Notes: generated from the letters alone by a model not told the origin. DNA of 64,000 bases from Burkholderiales bacterium (GCA_036262035.1 DATAJS010000010.1:620001-684000), one strand, 5' to 3'; counted from the first letter of the stretch, positions 35,256 to 44,716 are shown. Numbers and translations: made by a program.

Positions 35256-36319
35256 GATGTCTTGTCCGTCGGCGGGCCGTTCGGGTCGACCAGCTTGATG
35301 AGGGTCTGTGCAATGCGCTCCGGCGCCAGCACGTGAGCGGCGGCCCCGAGCTCGATCGCGGCCCCGGGCATGCCGTTCACCGCGCAGCTCTCGCGGTCCT
35401 GCGCGATGGTGACCGCGCCGCGGTCTTTCATCGTTTTGAGCGCCTCGGCCCCGTCCCTGCCCATGCCGGTCAGCAGCACGCCGACCGCGCTCGGGCCCCA
35501 GGCCGCGGCGATCGATCGAAAGAGGAAAGACACCGCCGGCCGCAGGTGGTTGTCGGGCGGCTCGCGGCTCAGCGCGATGGCGCCGCCGCCGCCCACGCCC
35601 ATATGGAAGTCGTCGGGCGCGAGATAGACGTGGCCGGGTTGCGGATAGATGCCGTGCGAGGCGATGTGGACCTGCAGCGCCGTGGTGTCGTTCAGCCATT
35701 CCGCCATGCCGGCGATGAAACCGCGCGCCATGTGCTGCACGACGAGTATGGGCGCGGCGAAGTTCTTGGGCAGTGCGCCGAGGATCGTCTGGAGCACCGG
35801 GGGGCCCCCGGTCGACGCGCCGATGCCGACCAGCCGAAGCTCCGTCGCGCGCTGTCGTTCCTGCGCCGCTACGGACGGGCGCGGCCGGTGGGGGTGGCGG
35901 CGCACGACTTTGACTTCGGACATCAGCTTCACCGTCGTCAGCAAGGTCTTCGCGGTGTCCTCGAAATCGCCGTCGTCGCGGCGCGTCGGTTTGCCCACGC
36001 AGGCGATGGCGCCGACTTCCATCGCGCGGAACGTGATGATCGTGTCCTTGACGTTGGTGGTCGCGCTGCAGATGACGATGGGCACCGGGTGCGATTGCAT
36101 CATGAGCCGGGTCGCTTCGAAGCCGTCGAGCCGGGGCATGTTCAGGTCCATCACCACCACGTCGGGCCGCTGGTCGCGCACGAAATCCAGCGCCGCCTGC
36201 CCGTCGTCGACGGCGCCGATCACGCGAATCTGCGGATCGCTTTCGAGCAGGTGAGTGAGGAAGAGCCGGACGGTCGGCGAATCCTCGACGACGAGCACGG
36301 CGATCTTGCGATGTTCCAA
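35252..36319 (-). CDS. cheB: Chemotaxis-type protein-glutamate methylesterase CheB
   Basis: A 355-residue enzyme that removes methyl groups from the chemoreceptor. It has a receiver domain (Asp58 in VVVMDLNMPRLDGFE) and a methylesterase domain with the Ser-His-Asp triad: Ser169 (GIGASTGGPP), His196 (VVQHMARGF) and Asp289 (TGMGRDGAEAL). The TTG at 36319 lies two bases after the CheA stop and has AGGAA upstream, so translation is probably coupled. Gene order and overlap mark it as part of the leftward operon ending at 33972. Confidence 0.93.
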   Translation of the reverse strand: MEHRKIAVLVVEDSPTVRLFLTHLLESDPQIRVIGAVDDGQAALDFVRDQRPDVVVMDLNMPRLDGFEATRLMMQSHPVPIVICSATTNVKDTIITFRAMEVGAIACVGKPTRRDDGDFEDTAKTLLTTVKLMSEVKVVRRHPHRPRPSVAAQERQRATELRLVGIGASTGGPPVLQTILGALPKNFAAPILVVQHMARGFIAGMAEWLNDTTALQVHIASHGIYPQPGHVYLAPDDFHMGVGGGGAIALSREPPDNHLRPAVSFLFRSIAAAWGPSAVGVLLTGMGRDGAEALKTMKDRGAVTIAQDRESCAVNGMPGAAIELGAAAHVLAPERIAQTLIKLVDPNGPPTDKTS

Positions 36320-36321
36320 GG

Positions 36322-38544
36322 TCAGCGTTCCTGTATGAGGCGCGCCACGGCCGAGCGCAGATCGCTCTGGTCGAAGTTGCCTTTCACGATGTACGCGTTG
36401 GCGCCGGCTTCCACGCCGCGCTCGCGGTCTTCGCGCGTCGCGAGCGCAGTGACCAGGATCACGGGCAGCGCCGACAGCCGCCGGTCCGCGCGCACTCGGG
36501 CGGTGAGATCGAACCCGTTGAGCCGCGGCATCTCGACGTCGGAGACGAGGAGATCGAAGTGCTCGGTGCGCAGCAGCGTCAGCGCGTCCATGCCGTCGAC
36601 CGCGAGCCTGACCTTGTACCCCGCGGCCTCGAGGATGGTCTTCAGCAGCATGCGCGAAGTGATCGAGTCTTCGGCGACGAGTATCGACTTGCTCTCGCTC
36701 ATCGTCGGCTGGGTGGAGGGTTCGGGTCGCGCGATCGCGACAGACAGCCGGCGCGCCGACTTGAAGAGATCGCTCACGTTGAGCACCGGTGCGATCGCGC
36801 CCGACCCGAGCACCGTCAGGGCGGCGACGTTGCGCACGCGCACCAGCGGCCTGGAGAAAGGCTTCAGCAGCAGGTCCTGCTCGCCCCTGACCGCATCCAC
36901 GCCGAACGCGATCCGCTGCTCGCCGCTGGCGAGCACCACGACCGGTAGTCCGGCCGCCGGCGGCGCGGCGCGCTGAGCGAGCGGCAGATCGAGCACGTCG
37001 GCGAGGTGCGCCAGGGCGACGGCCCTGCCGTCGAACGACACGGTGTCGCGTCCCTCGACGCTTTTCACGTCGTCCGGCTTCGCGCGCGACACGCGCTCGA
37101 CCTGCGCGATCGGCACGACGAGCACCTGGCCCGCGGCCTCGACGAGTACTCCGCGGAACGTCGCCATCGTGCCGGGAACGACCAGCCGGAAAGCAGTGCC
37201 TGCGCCGGGCCGGCTCTCGACGCTCACGCTGCCGCCGAGCTTCTCGGCTTTTTCGCGGACGATGGCCAGCCCGAGACCGCGACCCGAGACCGCGGTCACC
37301 GACGATCGGGTCGATACCGCCGACTCGAAGATCAGCGCCTGTGTCCGCTCCTCGGTCAGACGCTCGGCGTCGTGCGCCGGGAGGACGCCGTTGCGCACGG
37401 CGGACTCCCGCACCCTGACCGTGTCGATGCCGGCGCCGTCGTCGGACAGGCGCAGCTCCACTTTGCTTCCGTTGACGCGCGAGACCGTCAGCGTGACGGT
37501 CGCGCGCTCGGGCTTGCCCGCGCGCGCGCGGGCCTGCGGCGATTCGACCCCATGGTCGATCGTATTGCGCAGCAGGTGGATGATCGGGTCCTTGACCTCT
37601 TCCAGGATGCGCCGGTCGATCTCGACGTCGTCCCCGAGAATCGTGAAATTCACCGCTTTGCCCTGCTCGCGCGAAAGGTCGCGCACGAGCTTGGGGAACG
37701 ACGCCGAGATCGTTGCGAACGGCAGCAGCAGCAACGTCTTGGATTCCTCCAGCAGGCCGTCGATCAGTCTGCCTGCGGCGTGCCGGTCGCGTTCGGCCGC
37801 ATGGCGTATCGCGGCGAGCCCGTCTTCGATCGACTTGACCGTGTGCCGTCCCGATTCGACGAACTCGAAGAAGCGGGCCAGCGCCGGGCCTTCCTGAGTG
37901 TCGGCTCTCGGCTGCCGCAGCTGCCGCACGTCGGGATCGAGTTGCGCCCACGTATCACGCCACGCCGCGAGACGCTCGCCGAGCGCCTGCAGGTCGGTCA
38001 CGCGCTGCGCGGCCGCGAGCTTGATCGAGAGCAGCTCCTGCGCGTCGCGCAGCCGCGCCTCGAGCTTGTGCACCGGGATGCGCACGGTCTCCCGGATCTC
38101 GGCATCGGCCAGGGCCGGCGCCGCCTCGGCGGGGGGGCGCGTCGGTTCCTGCGGCGGCGAGGGCGTCTGCGCCGGGGGAGGCGCCTCGACAGGCGGCGCC
38201 GCGGCGCGGGCTTCCTCCACTGCGCGCGCGAGCGCTTCGAGCTTGCGGTGGGCCGCGTCGAGCGAGGCGGCATCGAGATCGGCGCCGCGCTGCTTCCATC
38301 CGGCAAAGACGTCTTCGAGCGTTTCGCAGAGCGACTCGGCGCGCGCGAGGTCCACGGCCCGTGCGGCGCCTTTCAGGCTGTGCGCCGCGCGAAACACGGC
38401 TTCCACGATGTCGCGCGCTGCGGCCGCCCCGGACGCTTTCTCCAGCCCGAGGAGGCCGCTGGACATCGTCTGCAGGTGTTCGCGCGCTTCGACCAGAAAC
38501 GTCGCGCGCAATTCCTCGAGGAACGCCTCGTCGTCGTGGCTCAT
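36322..38544 (-). CDS. cheA: Hybrid chemosensory kinase CheA (Hpt-P5-REC)
   Basis: A 740-residue kinase. The Hpt domain carries the phosphorylated His55 (FRAAHSLKGAARAV); a Pro-rich linker (about 110-145) follows. The HATPase region has LLRNTIDHGVES, LSDDGAGID and GRGLGLAIVREKAEKLGG. A CheW-like P5 domain (TMATFRGVLVEAAGQVLVVPI) and a C-terminal receiver with Asp669 (LLVSDVEMPRLNG) complete the layout. This is the WspE/FrzE-like arrangement, with an attached receiver and no P2 domain. It should take signals from the MCP at 38557 through the two CheW proteins and phosphorylate CheB and the REC kinase. Confidence 0.93.
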   Translation of the reverse strand: MSHDDEAFLEELRATFLVEAREHLQTMSSGLLGLEKASGAAAARDIVEAVFRAAHSLKGAARAVDLARAESLCETLEDVFAGWKQRGADLDAASLDAAHRKLEALARAVEEARAAAPPVEAPPPAQTPSPPQEPTRPPAEAAPALADAEIRETVRIPVHKLEARLRDAQELLSIKLAAAQRVTDLQALGERLAAWRDTWAQLDPDVRQLRQPRADTQEGPALARFFEFVESGRHTVKSIEDGLAAIRHAAERDRHAAGRLIDGLLEESKTLLLLPFATISASFPKLVRDLSREQGKAVNFTILGDDVEIDRRILEEVKDPIIHLLRNTIDHGVESPQARARAGKPERATVTLTVSRVNGSKVELRLSDDGAGIDTVRVRESAVRNGVLPAHDAERLTEERTQALIFESAVSTRSSVTAVSGRGLGLAIVREKAEKLGGSVSVESRPGAGTAFRLVVPGTMATFRGVLVEAAGQVLVVPIAQVERVSRAKPDDVKSVEGRDTVSFDGRAVALAHLADVLDLPLAQRAAPPAAGLPVVVLASGEQRIAFGVDAVRGEQDLLLKPFSRPLVRVRNVAALTVLGSGAIAPVLNVSDLFKSARRLSVAIARPEPSTQPTMSESKSILVAEDSITSRMLLKTILEAAGYKVRLAVDGMDALTLLRTEHFDLLVSDVEMPRLNGFDLTARVRADRRLSALPVILVTALATREDRERGVEAGANAYIVKGNFDQSDLRSAVARLIQER

Positions 38545-38556
38545 GCGGGCGATCCG

Positions 38557-40311
38557 CTAGACCTGGTAGCGGTCGATCATGTGCTTGACCCGCTGGCCGA
38601 GGTCGTTCAGGTTGCGCGCCGCGTTCTCGAGCTGCTTGGCGCTCGCCACGTTCTGCGCGCTCGCGCGCTTGATGCTGTCCATCGCCGCGGCGACCTGGTC
38701 GACGCCGACGAGCTGCTGCTGGCTCGACGCCGCGATCTGCGTCGCGGCCTGCGCGGCGTCGCTGACGCTGACGGTCAACGCCTGTATCGCACCGCCGGCG
38801 AGCTCGGTCTGACGGGTGCCCGCAGAGACCGCTTTCGCACCTTCCTCGGTGGCCATCACCGCGCTCGCGGTCGCCTTCTGGATGTCGCCGAGGATCGCGC
38901 GGACCTGGTGCGTGGCCTGCCGCGATTGCTCGGCGAGGCTTTTCACCTCCTGCGCCACGACGCCGAATCCCTTGCCGTGCTCGCCCGCCTTCGCGGCCTC
39001 GATCGCTGCGTTGACCGCCAGCAGGTTCGACTGCGCGGCGAGGTCTTCGACCGAAGCCATGATCTGGCCGATCGCCTGGCCCTGCTCGGACAGCCGCATC
39101 ATGCTCGCCGCGATGCCCTCCATCTGCACGCTGATCCGCTGCATGCCGGCCGCGACGTCTTCCGCGGATTTGCTGCCGCTGCGGGAGTTCTGTGCGGCGC
39201 TCTGGGCGCTGTCCGAAACCAGTTTCGCCTTCTGGGTCGAGATCTGCGCCGTCTGCCGCACCTCTTCGACCGTGGTCGTCGTCTCGCTCACCGCGGCGGC
39301 CGCTTCGCTCGCGCTCGCCGCCAGCTGGCTCGTCGAGGCGACGATCTCGTTCGCGGCGGTGCCGAGCACGTTCGCGCTTTCGACGAGCGCGCCTATCTGC
39401 TCGCGCAGGTTCTCGCTCATCCGCACGAACGCGTGCCCCAGCACGTCGTCGGCCGATTGCGGCTCGATGCGCATGCGCAGGTCGCCGGCGGCGATCTGCT
39501 CGGCCATGGTCGCCATCCTGCGCAACGCTTTGGTCATGCGATCGAACGCGCGCGAGAGCACCCCGACCTCATCGGCGCGCGCGCTCACCTCGAACTTGAC
39601 GTCGAGGTTGCCCCCCGTGATGGCTTCGGCGACCTCGGTGAGCTGGCGCAGCGGACGCGAGATGCCGCGTGCGATCAGGAATGCCGCCAGCGCCGACAGC
39701 ACCACCGCCGCGAGCGTGCCCAGCGACATGACCCACCTCGAGAGGTGGGCGTCCGCGTCCGTCTTGTCGCTGCGCTCCTTGAGGATGCGCCGGCCTTCGG
39801 CTTCCAGCTGGTCGAGCGCCGCGCGCAGGGTGACGGTGGCGCCGCCGCCCGACTCGTTGACGCTGCGGATCAGCTCGGCCGCGGCCGCGGGTCCCTTCTG
39901 ACGCATCGCAGCCAGCGTCTGCTCGCCGCGCGCGAGACGGGTTCTGACGATCGTCTCGAACTGGTCGAAGTGCTGCCGCTGGCGCGGATCGCTGTCGGCG
40001 AGGGTCTTCGCGTTGCGCAGCGCGGTTTCGGTCTTCTCGAGGGCGACCCGATAGCCCTCGAGCTGTTTCTCGTCGCCGATGACCGCGTAGCCGCGAAGCG
40101 CGTTCTGCATCTCCACGGTGTGCAGCTCGATCTGCCCGAGCCCGTTGAGCAGCTCGTACGTCAGCTGCCGCGCGTCCGACGTCTCGATGAGCTGGCTCGT
40201 CGTGTAGTAGGAGACGATGCCCACTCCGGTGAATATCGCGAGCACGAACCCGAAGCCGAGGCCGATTCTTGCGCCGACTCCCCACTGGATTGAACCGTTC
40301 ATGTTTTTCAC
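38557..40311 (-). CDS. Methyl-accepting chemotaxis protein
   Basis: A 584-residue transmembrane receptor. TM1 lies near residues 15-37 and TM2 near 190-213; between them is a four-helix-bundle periplasmic sensor (TYELLNGLGQIELHTVEMQN). A HAMP domain (SRPLRQLTEVAEAITGGNLD) and a signalling hairpin with the conserved tip (VEDLAAQSNLLAVNAAIEAA, KAGEHGKGF) follow. No C-terminal pentapeptide tether for CheR is present. The GTG start at 40311 directly follows the CheW stop; ATG at 40302 is an alternative. It is the only receptor of the operon, so input is probably dedicated. Confidence 0.92.
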   Translation of the reverse strand: MKNMNGSIQWGVGARIGLGFGFVLAIFTGVGIVSYYTTSQLIETSDARQLTYELLNGLGQIELHTVEMQNALRGYAVIGDEKQLEGYRVALEKTETALRNAKTLADSDPRQRQHFDQFETIVRTRLARGEQTLAAMRQKGPAAAAELIRSVNESGGGATVTLRAALDQLEAEGRRILKERSDKTDADAHLSRWVMSLGTLAAVVLSALAAFLIARGISRPLRQLTEVAEAITGGNLDVKFEVSARADEVGVLSRAFDRMTKALRRMATMAEQIAAGDLRMRIEPQSADDVLGHAFVRMSENLREQIGALVESANVLGTAANEIVASTSQLAASASEAAAAVSETTTTVEEVRQTAQISTQKAKLVSDSAQSAAQNSRSGSKSAEDVAAGMQRISVQMEGIAASMMRLSEQGQAIGQIMASVEDLAAQSNLLAVNAAIEAAKAGEHGKGFGVVAQEVKSLAEQSRQATHQVRAILGDIQKATASAVMATEEGAKAVSAGTRQTELAGGAIQALTVSVSDAAQAATQIAASSQQQLVGVDQVAAAMDSIKRASAQNVASAKQLENAARNLNDLGQRVKHMIDRYQV

Positions 40312-40845
40312 TCAGATGTCCTCATCCACGATGATCTTCGGGTCGGCCATGATGCGCGCAGCGTCGAGCACGACGAGCCGCTCGGCAGTGACCCCTTTCA
40401 GGTATTCGGCGCCGATGTCCGTCAGCGTCGGCAGCTCCCGCTGCAGGCCCGCGGCGGCAACGGGCCGCACGCCGACGATGAGGTCGGCGAGCAGGCCGAA
40501 CTCCATGTCCCGGCCGCTCACGACGATGACGGCGTGCAGATCCGTCAGCCCCTGCTCGGGCAAGTCGAAGAATTTCTTCAGGTCGAGCACCGGGAGCAGC
40601 CGGCCCCGCACGTTGACGATGCCGGCCACGAAAGGCGGCGCGCACGGGAGCGGCGCGAGCTGGCCGAGCGGCTCCACCGAGTTCACGTAGCGCACCTCGA
40701 GCGCATAACGCTCGTGCGCGAGAGAGAATTCGAGCACTTCGATCGCCGTTTCGCCGTGCGGCGCCGGATCGATCGGACGCGCGAGCGCCTCGGCGCGTGC
40801 GCGAAGTATCCGGCGCGACTCGGCGCTCATGGCATCGTCATTCAT
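40312..40845 (-). CDS. cheW: CheW coupling protein 1
   Basis: A 177-residue adaptor with a single CheW domain: EVLEFSLAHERYALEVRYVN, then PLPCAPPFVAGIVNVRGRLL and PVLDLKKFFDLP. An N-terminal extension of about 35 residues (rich in Arg and Ala) precedes it. It links the MCP to CheA. It overlaps the end of cheR by eight bases and abuts the MCP start, so it lies in the middle of the operon. Confidence 0.92.
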   Translation of the reverse strand: MNDDAMSAESRRILRARAEALARPIDPAPHGETAIEVLEFSLAHERYALEVRYVNSVEPLGQLAPLPCAPPFVAGIVNVRGRLLPVLDLKKFFDLPEQGLTDLHAVIVVSGRDMEFGLLADLIVGVRPVAAAGLQRELPTLTDIGAEYLKGVTAERLVVLDAARIMADPKIIVDEDI

Positions 40846-42157
40846 CGCGGCCGCTCGCGGTCGCCAGGATCGCGCCGATCGTCTCGGCGAGCCGGCCGGT
40901 GCTGAGCCCGTCGGAACCGGGAACGAGCTCGTCGACTTCGCGGCGGCTCAGCAGGTGCAGCGCATTGACGTAATGGCGGCGTGCGCTCCCCTGGTCGCCG
41001 CAGCGCGCAGCCAGGCTGCCCAGCGCGTAATGCGCGAGCACGAAGTCGGGCTGCAGAAACAACGATCGCTGCAGCGCGCTTCTGGCTTCGTCGTGGCGCT
41101 CCAGCTCGAAGAGAATCGCCGCGCGCAGGTAGTGCGCCTCCGGATCGAGCAGGTCGGCCGCGGCCCATCGGTCGCACCACGCGAGCCCCTGCTCGTGCTC
41201 GCCGAGATCGGCGTGCAGCCGCGCGCGCTCGGCGCACGACACGACGCTATCGGGTGCATGCGCCGCGCGCGGCGCGGGCGCACGGCGGGGCGGGACCGGC
41301 GAGCTGTCGATCGGTGCGAGCGGTCGGCGGTAGAGCAGCGACCCGCGGCGGTTGACCGGAGTGAATCGCTCGAACAACGCGGCCGACGTCTCGCTCGGCG
41401 CGACCGCCAGCCAGCCGCCCGGCACGAGAGCGTCGTGCAGCCGGTCGATCACCCGGCGCATCGGCTGCGGGGCGAAGTACATGAGCGCGTTGCGGCAGAA
41501 GATGACGTCCATCGCATGGGTGTCGGTGAGCGGCGACGGATAAGACCCGTACGCGGCGAGGTTCAGCGGCGCGAACTTCACCATCGCCCTGATCTCGGGG
41601 GCCACGGCGTAGCGTCCGTCCGCGGTCCGGCGGAAATAGCGTGCTCTGAGGCCGGGCGGCTCGGAGCGGAACGACCATTCCCCGTAGGTCGCCGCGGCGG
41701 CTTTCTCGAGGAAGCGCGGGTTGATGTCGGTGGCGAGGATCCGCACATCCCATTCCGGGAGATCGGGCACGGTCTCCCGCAGCATGATCGCGAGCGAATA
41801 CGCTTCCTCGCCGGTGCAGCACGCGGCGCTCCAGATGCGCAGCCGACGGCCGCCGCCTCCGCGGAGCGTGTCTCCGAGCAGGGACTCTCTGAGCGCGTCG
41901 TAAGCGCCGCCGTCGCGAAAGAAATAAGTCTCGCCGACCGTGATGTGGCTCGCGAGTATCTCGACCTGCGCGGTCGTGAGCGACGCCGCGGCGAGCCACT
42001 CGACGCATGCGTCGGCGTCGTCGAACCCCAGCTCGCGTGCGCTGGCCGCGATACCACGGCGCAGATCGTCGTGGCGCTCGCGCGGGAAGTGCAGGCCCGT
42101 CGCTTCGACGACCGTCTCGCACACGCGCGCCCAGCGTTCATCGCCGCGCTTCGCCAT
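40838..42157 (-). CDS. cheR: CheR-type methyltransferase with C-terminal TPR-like region
   Basis: A 439-residue receptor methyltransferase. The SAM-binding motif region is IWSAACCTGEEAYSLAIML; the start of the domain (HITVGETYFFRDGGAYDAL) and DVIFCRNALMYFAPQP are family hallmarks. A linker (about 280-300) leads to a helical tetratricopeptide-like tail (DPEAHYLRAAILFELERHDE, QPDFVLAHYALGSLAAR). CheR-TPR fusions are typical of WspC and other alternative chemosensory systems. It overlaps the second cheW by 20 bases upstream and cheW1 by 8 bases downstream. Confidence 0.92.
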   Translation of the reverse strand: MAKRGDERWARVCETVVEATGLHFPRERHDDLRRGIAASARELGFDDADACVEWLAAASLTTAQVEILASHITVGETYFFRDGGAYDALRESLLGDTLRGGGGRRLRIWSAACCTGEEAYSLAIMLRETVPDLPEWDVRILATDINPRFLEKAAAATYGEWSFRSEPPGLRARYFRRTADGRYAVAPEIRAMVKFAPLNLAAYGSYPSPLTDTHAMDVIFCRNALMYFAPQPMRRVIDRLHDALVPGGWLAVAPSETSAALFERFTPVNRRGSLLYRRPLAPIDSSPVPPRRAPAPRAAHAPDSVVSCAERARLHADLGEHEQGLAWCDRWAAADLLDPEAHYLRAAILFELERHDEARSALQRSLFLQPDFVLAHYALGSLAARCGDQGSARRHYVNALHLLSRREVDELVPGSDGLSTGRLAETIGAILATASGRDE

Positions 42158-42611
42158 GGCTGCCCAGCGCCGCCTCGAGCTCGCGACTCTCGTCGAGCGT
42201 CAGCAGCTTCGTCAGATCGTGGATCAGCACCAGGCCGTCCTTCAGCCTGACCGCGCCCTGGAAAGCCTCCATACCCGGCCCGATCGACGCCGGCGCCGCG
42301 ACGGCATCGGGCTCGCACTCGATGACACCCGCGGCCTCGTCGATCACCAGCGCGACCGGCCGCGCGGCCGTGGCCGCGATGAGAAACTGGTCCGCGACGT
42401 CGATCTCACGATCGGCGAGCGAAAACCTCCGCCTCAGGCTGATCACGGGCAGCACGTGTCCGCTCACGTCGATGATGCCGAGCACCAGGTGCGGCGAGCC
42501 GGGGAGGGGAACCACGTCGACGGCACGCACGATGCGCTCGACGTCGGCGAGCGGCAGCGCATAACGCCGCTCGTCGAGCACGAACATCACTGCACGTATC
42601 GTTTCTGTCAT
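42138..42611 (-). CDS. cheW: CheW coupling protein 2 (first gene of the chemosensory operon)
   Basis: A 157-residue CheW domain protein: TETIRAVMFVLDERRYALPL, VVPLPGSPHLVLGIIDVSGH and LPVISLRRRFSLADREI. No added domain is seen. Start at ATG 42611 was chosen as the first Met directly before the CheW fold; ATG 42617 would add two residues. It heads the leftward operon, facing the aldolase gene across a 262-base divergent region. Confidence 0.88.
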   Translation of the reverse strand: MTETIRAVMFVLDERRYALPLADVERIVRAVDVVPLPGSPHLVLGIIDVSGHVLPVISLRRRFSLADREIDVADQFLIAATAARPVALVIDEAAGVIECEPDAVAAPASIGPGMEAFQGAVRLKDGLVLIHDLTKLLTLDESRELEAALGSHGEARR

Positions 42612-42873
42612 GCGCATGCGGAACCCATGCAGCAGCCGCACTGCCGCAACATCCGCTCCTCGATTGTTGTAATGATTTTCCGGACGGCACCCGCTCGTGC
42701 AGTCACTCACACGTGCGCGGGCCACGACGCAGCGCATGCGATAGCATACTGTCGAGCCTCCGCGCAATACGTACGTCTACGTTACGCCCGCAACCACGGC
42801 GTCACGATTCGAAGCATTTGGAATGAACGTGCGCTCGGGTGCGCACATTCGTTCTTCCGAAGACAGGTATCGC
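42612..42873. promoter_or_regulatory. Divergent intergenic region between the chemosensory operon and the aldolase gene
   Basis: The longest repeat-free gap inside 34-46 kb. It should contain the leftward promoter of the chemosensory operon and the rightward promoter of the aldolase. It is richer in A/T than its surroundings (ATTGTTGTAATGATTTTCC near 42663) and has a near-palindrome GCATGCGATAGCATACTG near 42737. I could not recognise clear sigma-70 or flagellar-sigma boxes, so no exact site is called. Confidence 0.4.
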
Positions 42874-43647
42874 ATGCAAACCGGAAACAAAGTACGCAAG
42901 CTGCTCGCCGAAGGCCGGGCCGTCACGGGCATGATCCTCTTCACCGGCAGCCCGATGATGATCGAGATGATGGCGGCGGCCGAAGTCGATTTCGTCATCA
43001 TCGACATGGAGCACAGCGCGCTCGACCTCGACCGCGCCGCGCACTGCATACGCGCGGCCGATGCGGCCGGCGTCACGCCGTTCGTGCGCGTGCCCGAAGT
43101 CGACGCGGCGCTCATCAAGAAGCTGCTCAACCTCGGCTGCGCGGGGATCGCGCTGCCTCACGCGAACCGCTCGAATTGCCTGGCATTGCTCTCCGCGATG
43201 CGCTACGCGCCGCTCGGCGAGCGCGGCGCGTGTCCGATGGTGCGCGCGGCGGGCTACTCGCGCGGCGACTGGAGCGCGTACGCCCATCGCGCGAACACCG
43301 AGACGATGGCGATTCCCCTGCTGGAAGACGAAGCGAGCATCGCGGACTTCGACGCGCTGGCGGCGATGCCCGGGCTCGACGTCTATTTCGTCGGCCCGAC
43401 CGACCTCGCGATCTCGCTCGGCGTCCCCGGCGCGACCTTCGACGAGCCGAAGATGCGCGCGGCGCTGGAGAAGGTCGTCGCCGCGGCGAAGCGCCACGGC
43501 AAATACGTGATGACCACCGTCGGCAACAAGCTCGACGTCGACTACGGCCGCGACATCGCCAGGCGCGGCGTGCAGCTCATCGTCTACGGCACCGACGCGG
43601 ACCTCTTCGTCGACGCCATCCGGCGGCTGCAGGGGATGAAGGCGTAA
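42874..43647 (+). CDS. HpcH/HpaI-family class II aldolase
   Basis: A 257-residue metal-dependent pyruvate aldolase related to HpaI and 2-dehydro-3-deoxy-glucarate aldolase. Family stretches: VTGMILFTGSPMMIEMMAAA, DFVIIDMEHSALDLDRAA, VPEVDAALIKKLLNLGCAG and YFVGPTDLAISLGVPG. These enzymes split 4-hydroxy-2-oxoacids to pyruvate and an aldehyde. The ATG at 42874 was chosen over an earlier in-frame one because homologues begin near MQTGNKVR. The Bug gene at 43751 faces it across a repeat. Confidence 0.88.
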   Translation: MQTGNKVRKLLAEGRAVTGMILFTGSPMMIEMMAAAEVDFVIIDMEHSALDLDRAAHCIRAADAAGVTPFVRVPEVDAALIKKLLNLGCAGIALPHANRSNCLALLSAMRYAPLGERGACPMVRAAGYSRGDWSAYAHRANTETMAIPLLEDEASIADFDALAAMPGLDVYFVGPTDLAISLGVPGATFDEPKMRAALEKVVAAAKRHGKYVMTTVGNKLDVDYGRDIARRGVQLIVYGTDADLFVDAIRRLQGMKA

Positions 43648-43657
43648 GGCGCGAAGC

Positions 43658-43744
43658 CGTCATTCCCGCGCAGGCGGGAATCCATCTCGACGTTCGAGTC
43701 TCGAAAATAGATTCCCGATCCCGCTGCCGCGGGTCGGGAATGAC
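43658..43744. repeat. GGATTCCCGC-type dispersed repeat, copy at 43658
   Basis: Two hairpin halves: CGTCATTCCCGCGCAGGCGG then GAATCCAT, and ATAGATTCCCGATCCCGC then TCGGGAATGAC, separated by a short TCGACGTTCGAGTCTCGA palindromic middle. It fills the gap between two convergent genes. Confidence 0.88.
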
Positions 43745-43750
43745 GGTCGA

Positions 43751-44716
43751 TCAATCAGCCTTGATGTGGGCGGCTTTCACCACCTTCGCCCACTTCGCCG
43801 TCTCGGACTTGATGTAACCCGCGAACTGCTCGGGCGTGCTGGGCGTGGCGATGATGCCGGAGTCGAGGAGGCGCGTCTTCACGTCGGCCATCGCCAGCGC
43901 TTTGGTGGTCTCGGCGTTCAGGCGCGCGATGATCTCGCGCGGCGTTCCGGCCGGCGCGAAGAAGCCGTACCAGTTGTTCGCTTCGAATCCTTTCAGGCCG
44001 CCTTCGGCGATCGTCGGGATTTCCGGCAGGCGCTCGTAGCGCTGGTTGCCCGCCATCGCGATCGGGCGGATGCGCTTGGCCTGGATCGAGCCGATCGCCG
44101 TGGACACGGTGGAGAACACGAGCTGCACCTGGCCCGCGACGAGGTCGAGCATCGCCGGCGCGCCCCCCTTGTAGGGGACGTGCACCATCTTCACGCCCGC
44201 CATGGTGTTGAAGAGCTCGCCCGCGAGATGGTCCGCCGCGCCCGCGCCCGACGAGCCGAACAGGAGCTGCCCCGGGTGCTGCTTGGCGACCGCGATGAAT
44301 TCCTTCACCGTCTTAGCCGGCAGCGAGGGATGCACCACGAGGACGTTCAGCGCGTTCGCGGTCTGTCCGATGGGCACCAGATCTTTCTGCGGGTCGTAAG
44401 GCATCTTGGAATAGAGGCTCGGCGCGACGGCGATGTTGCCGATGGTGCCGAGCACGATGGTGTAACCGTCGGCCGGCGCCTTGGTCGCGAGCTCGACGCC
44501 GACCAGCCCGCCGGCGCCGCCGCGGTTGTCGACGACGACCTGCTGCCCCAGTGCGGCCGTGAGCTTCATGGCGAGCGCGCGGGCGGTGATGTCCGCGCCG
44601 CCGCCGGGGGCGAAAGGGCTGATGAGGCGTATCGTCTTCGACGGATACGACTGAGCGAAAGCGGAGGAAACGGCGAGCGCGAGCGCGCTCGCGGCGAAGA
44701 GCTTGAGGACTTTCAT
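43751..44716 (-). CDS. Bug-family TTT substrate-binding protein
   Basis: A 321-residue exported receptor (signal MKVLKLFAASALALAVSSAFAQ) with SYPSKTIRLISPFAPGGGAD, VVDNRGGAGGLVGVELA and VPYKGGAPAMLDLVAGQVQL. It stands alone on its strand between the aldolase (convergent) and selO. As with the other Bug proteins here, no membrane components are near. Ligand unknown. Confidence 0.92.
   Translation of the reverse strand: MKVLKLFAASALALAVSSAFAQSYPSKTIRLISPFAPGGGADITARALAMKLTAALGQQVVVDNRGGAGGLVGVELATKAPADGYTIVLGTIGNIAVAPSLYSKMPYDPQKDLVPIGQTANALNVLVVHPSLPAKTVKEFIAVAKQHPGQLLFGSSGAGAADHLAGELFNTMAGVKMVHVPYKGGAPAMLDLVAGQVQLVFSTVSTAIGSIQAKRIRPIAMAGNQRYERLPEIPTIAEGGLKGFEANNWYGFFAPAGTPREIIARLNAETTKALAMADVKTRLLDSGIIATPSTPEQFAGYIKSETAKWAKVVKAAHIKAD

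Noticed and set aside
37006..40293. Very long open frame (about 1,095 codons) on the plus strand opposite the chemosensory operon
   Set aside because: It is the antisense shadow of cheA and the MCP. Its translation is a low-complexity run of Arg, Ala, Leu and His with no motif, as expected from GC-rich codons read backwards.
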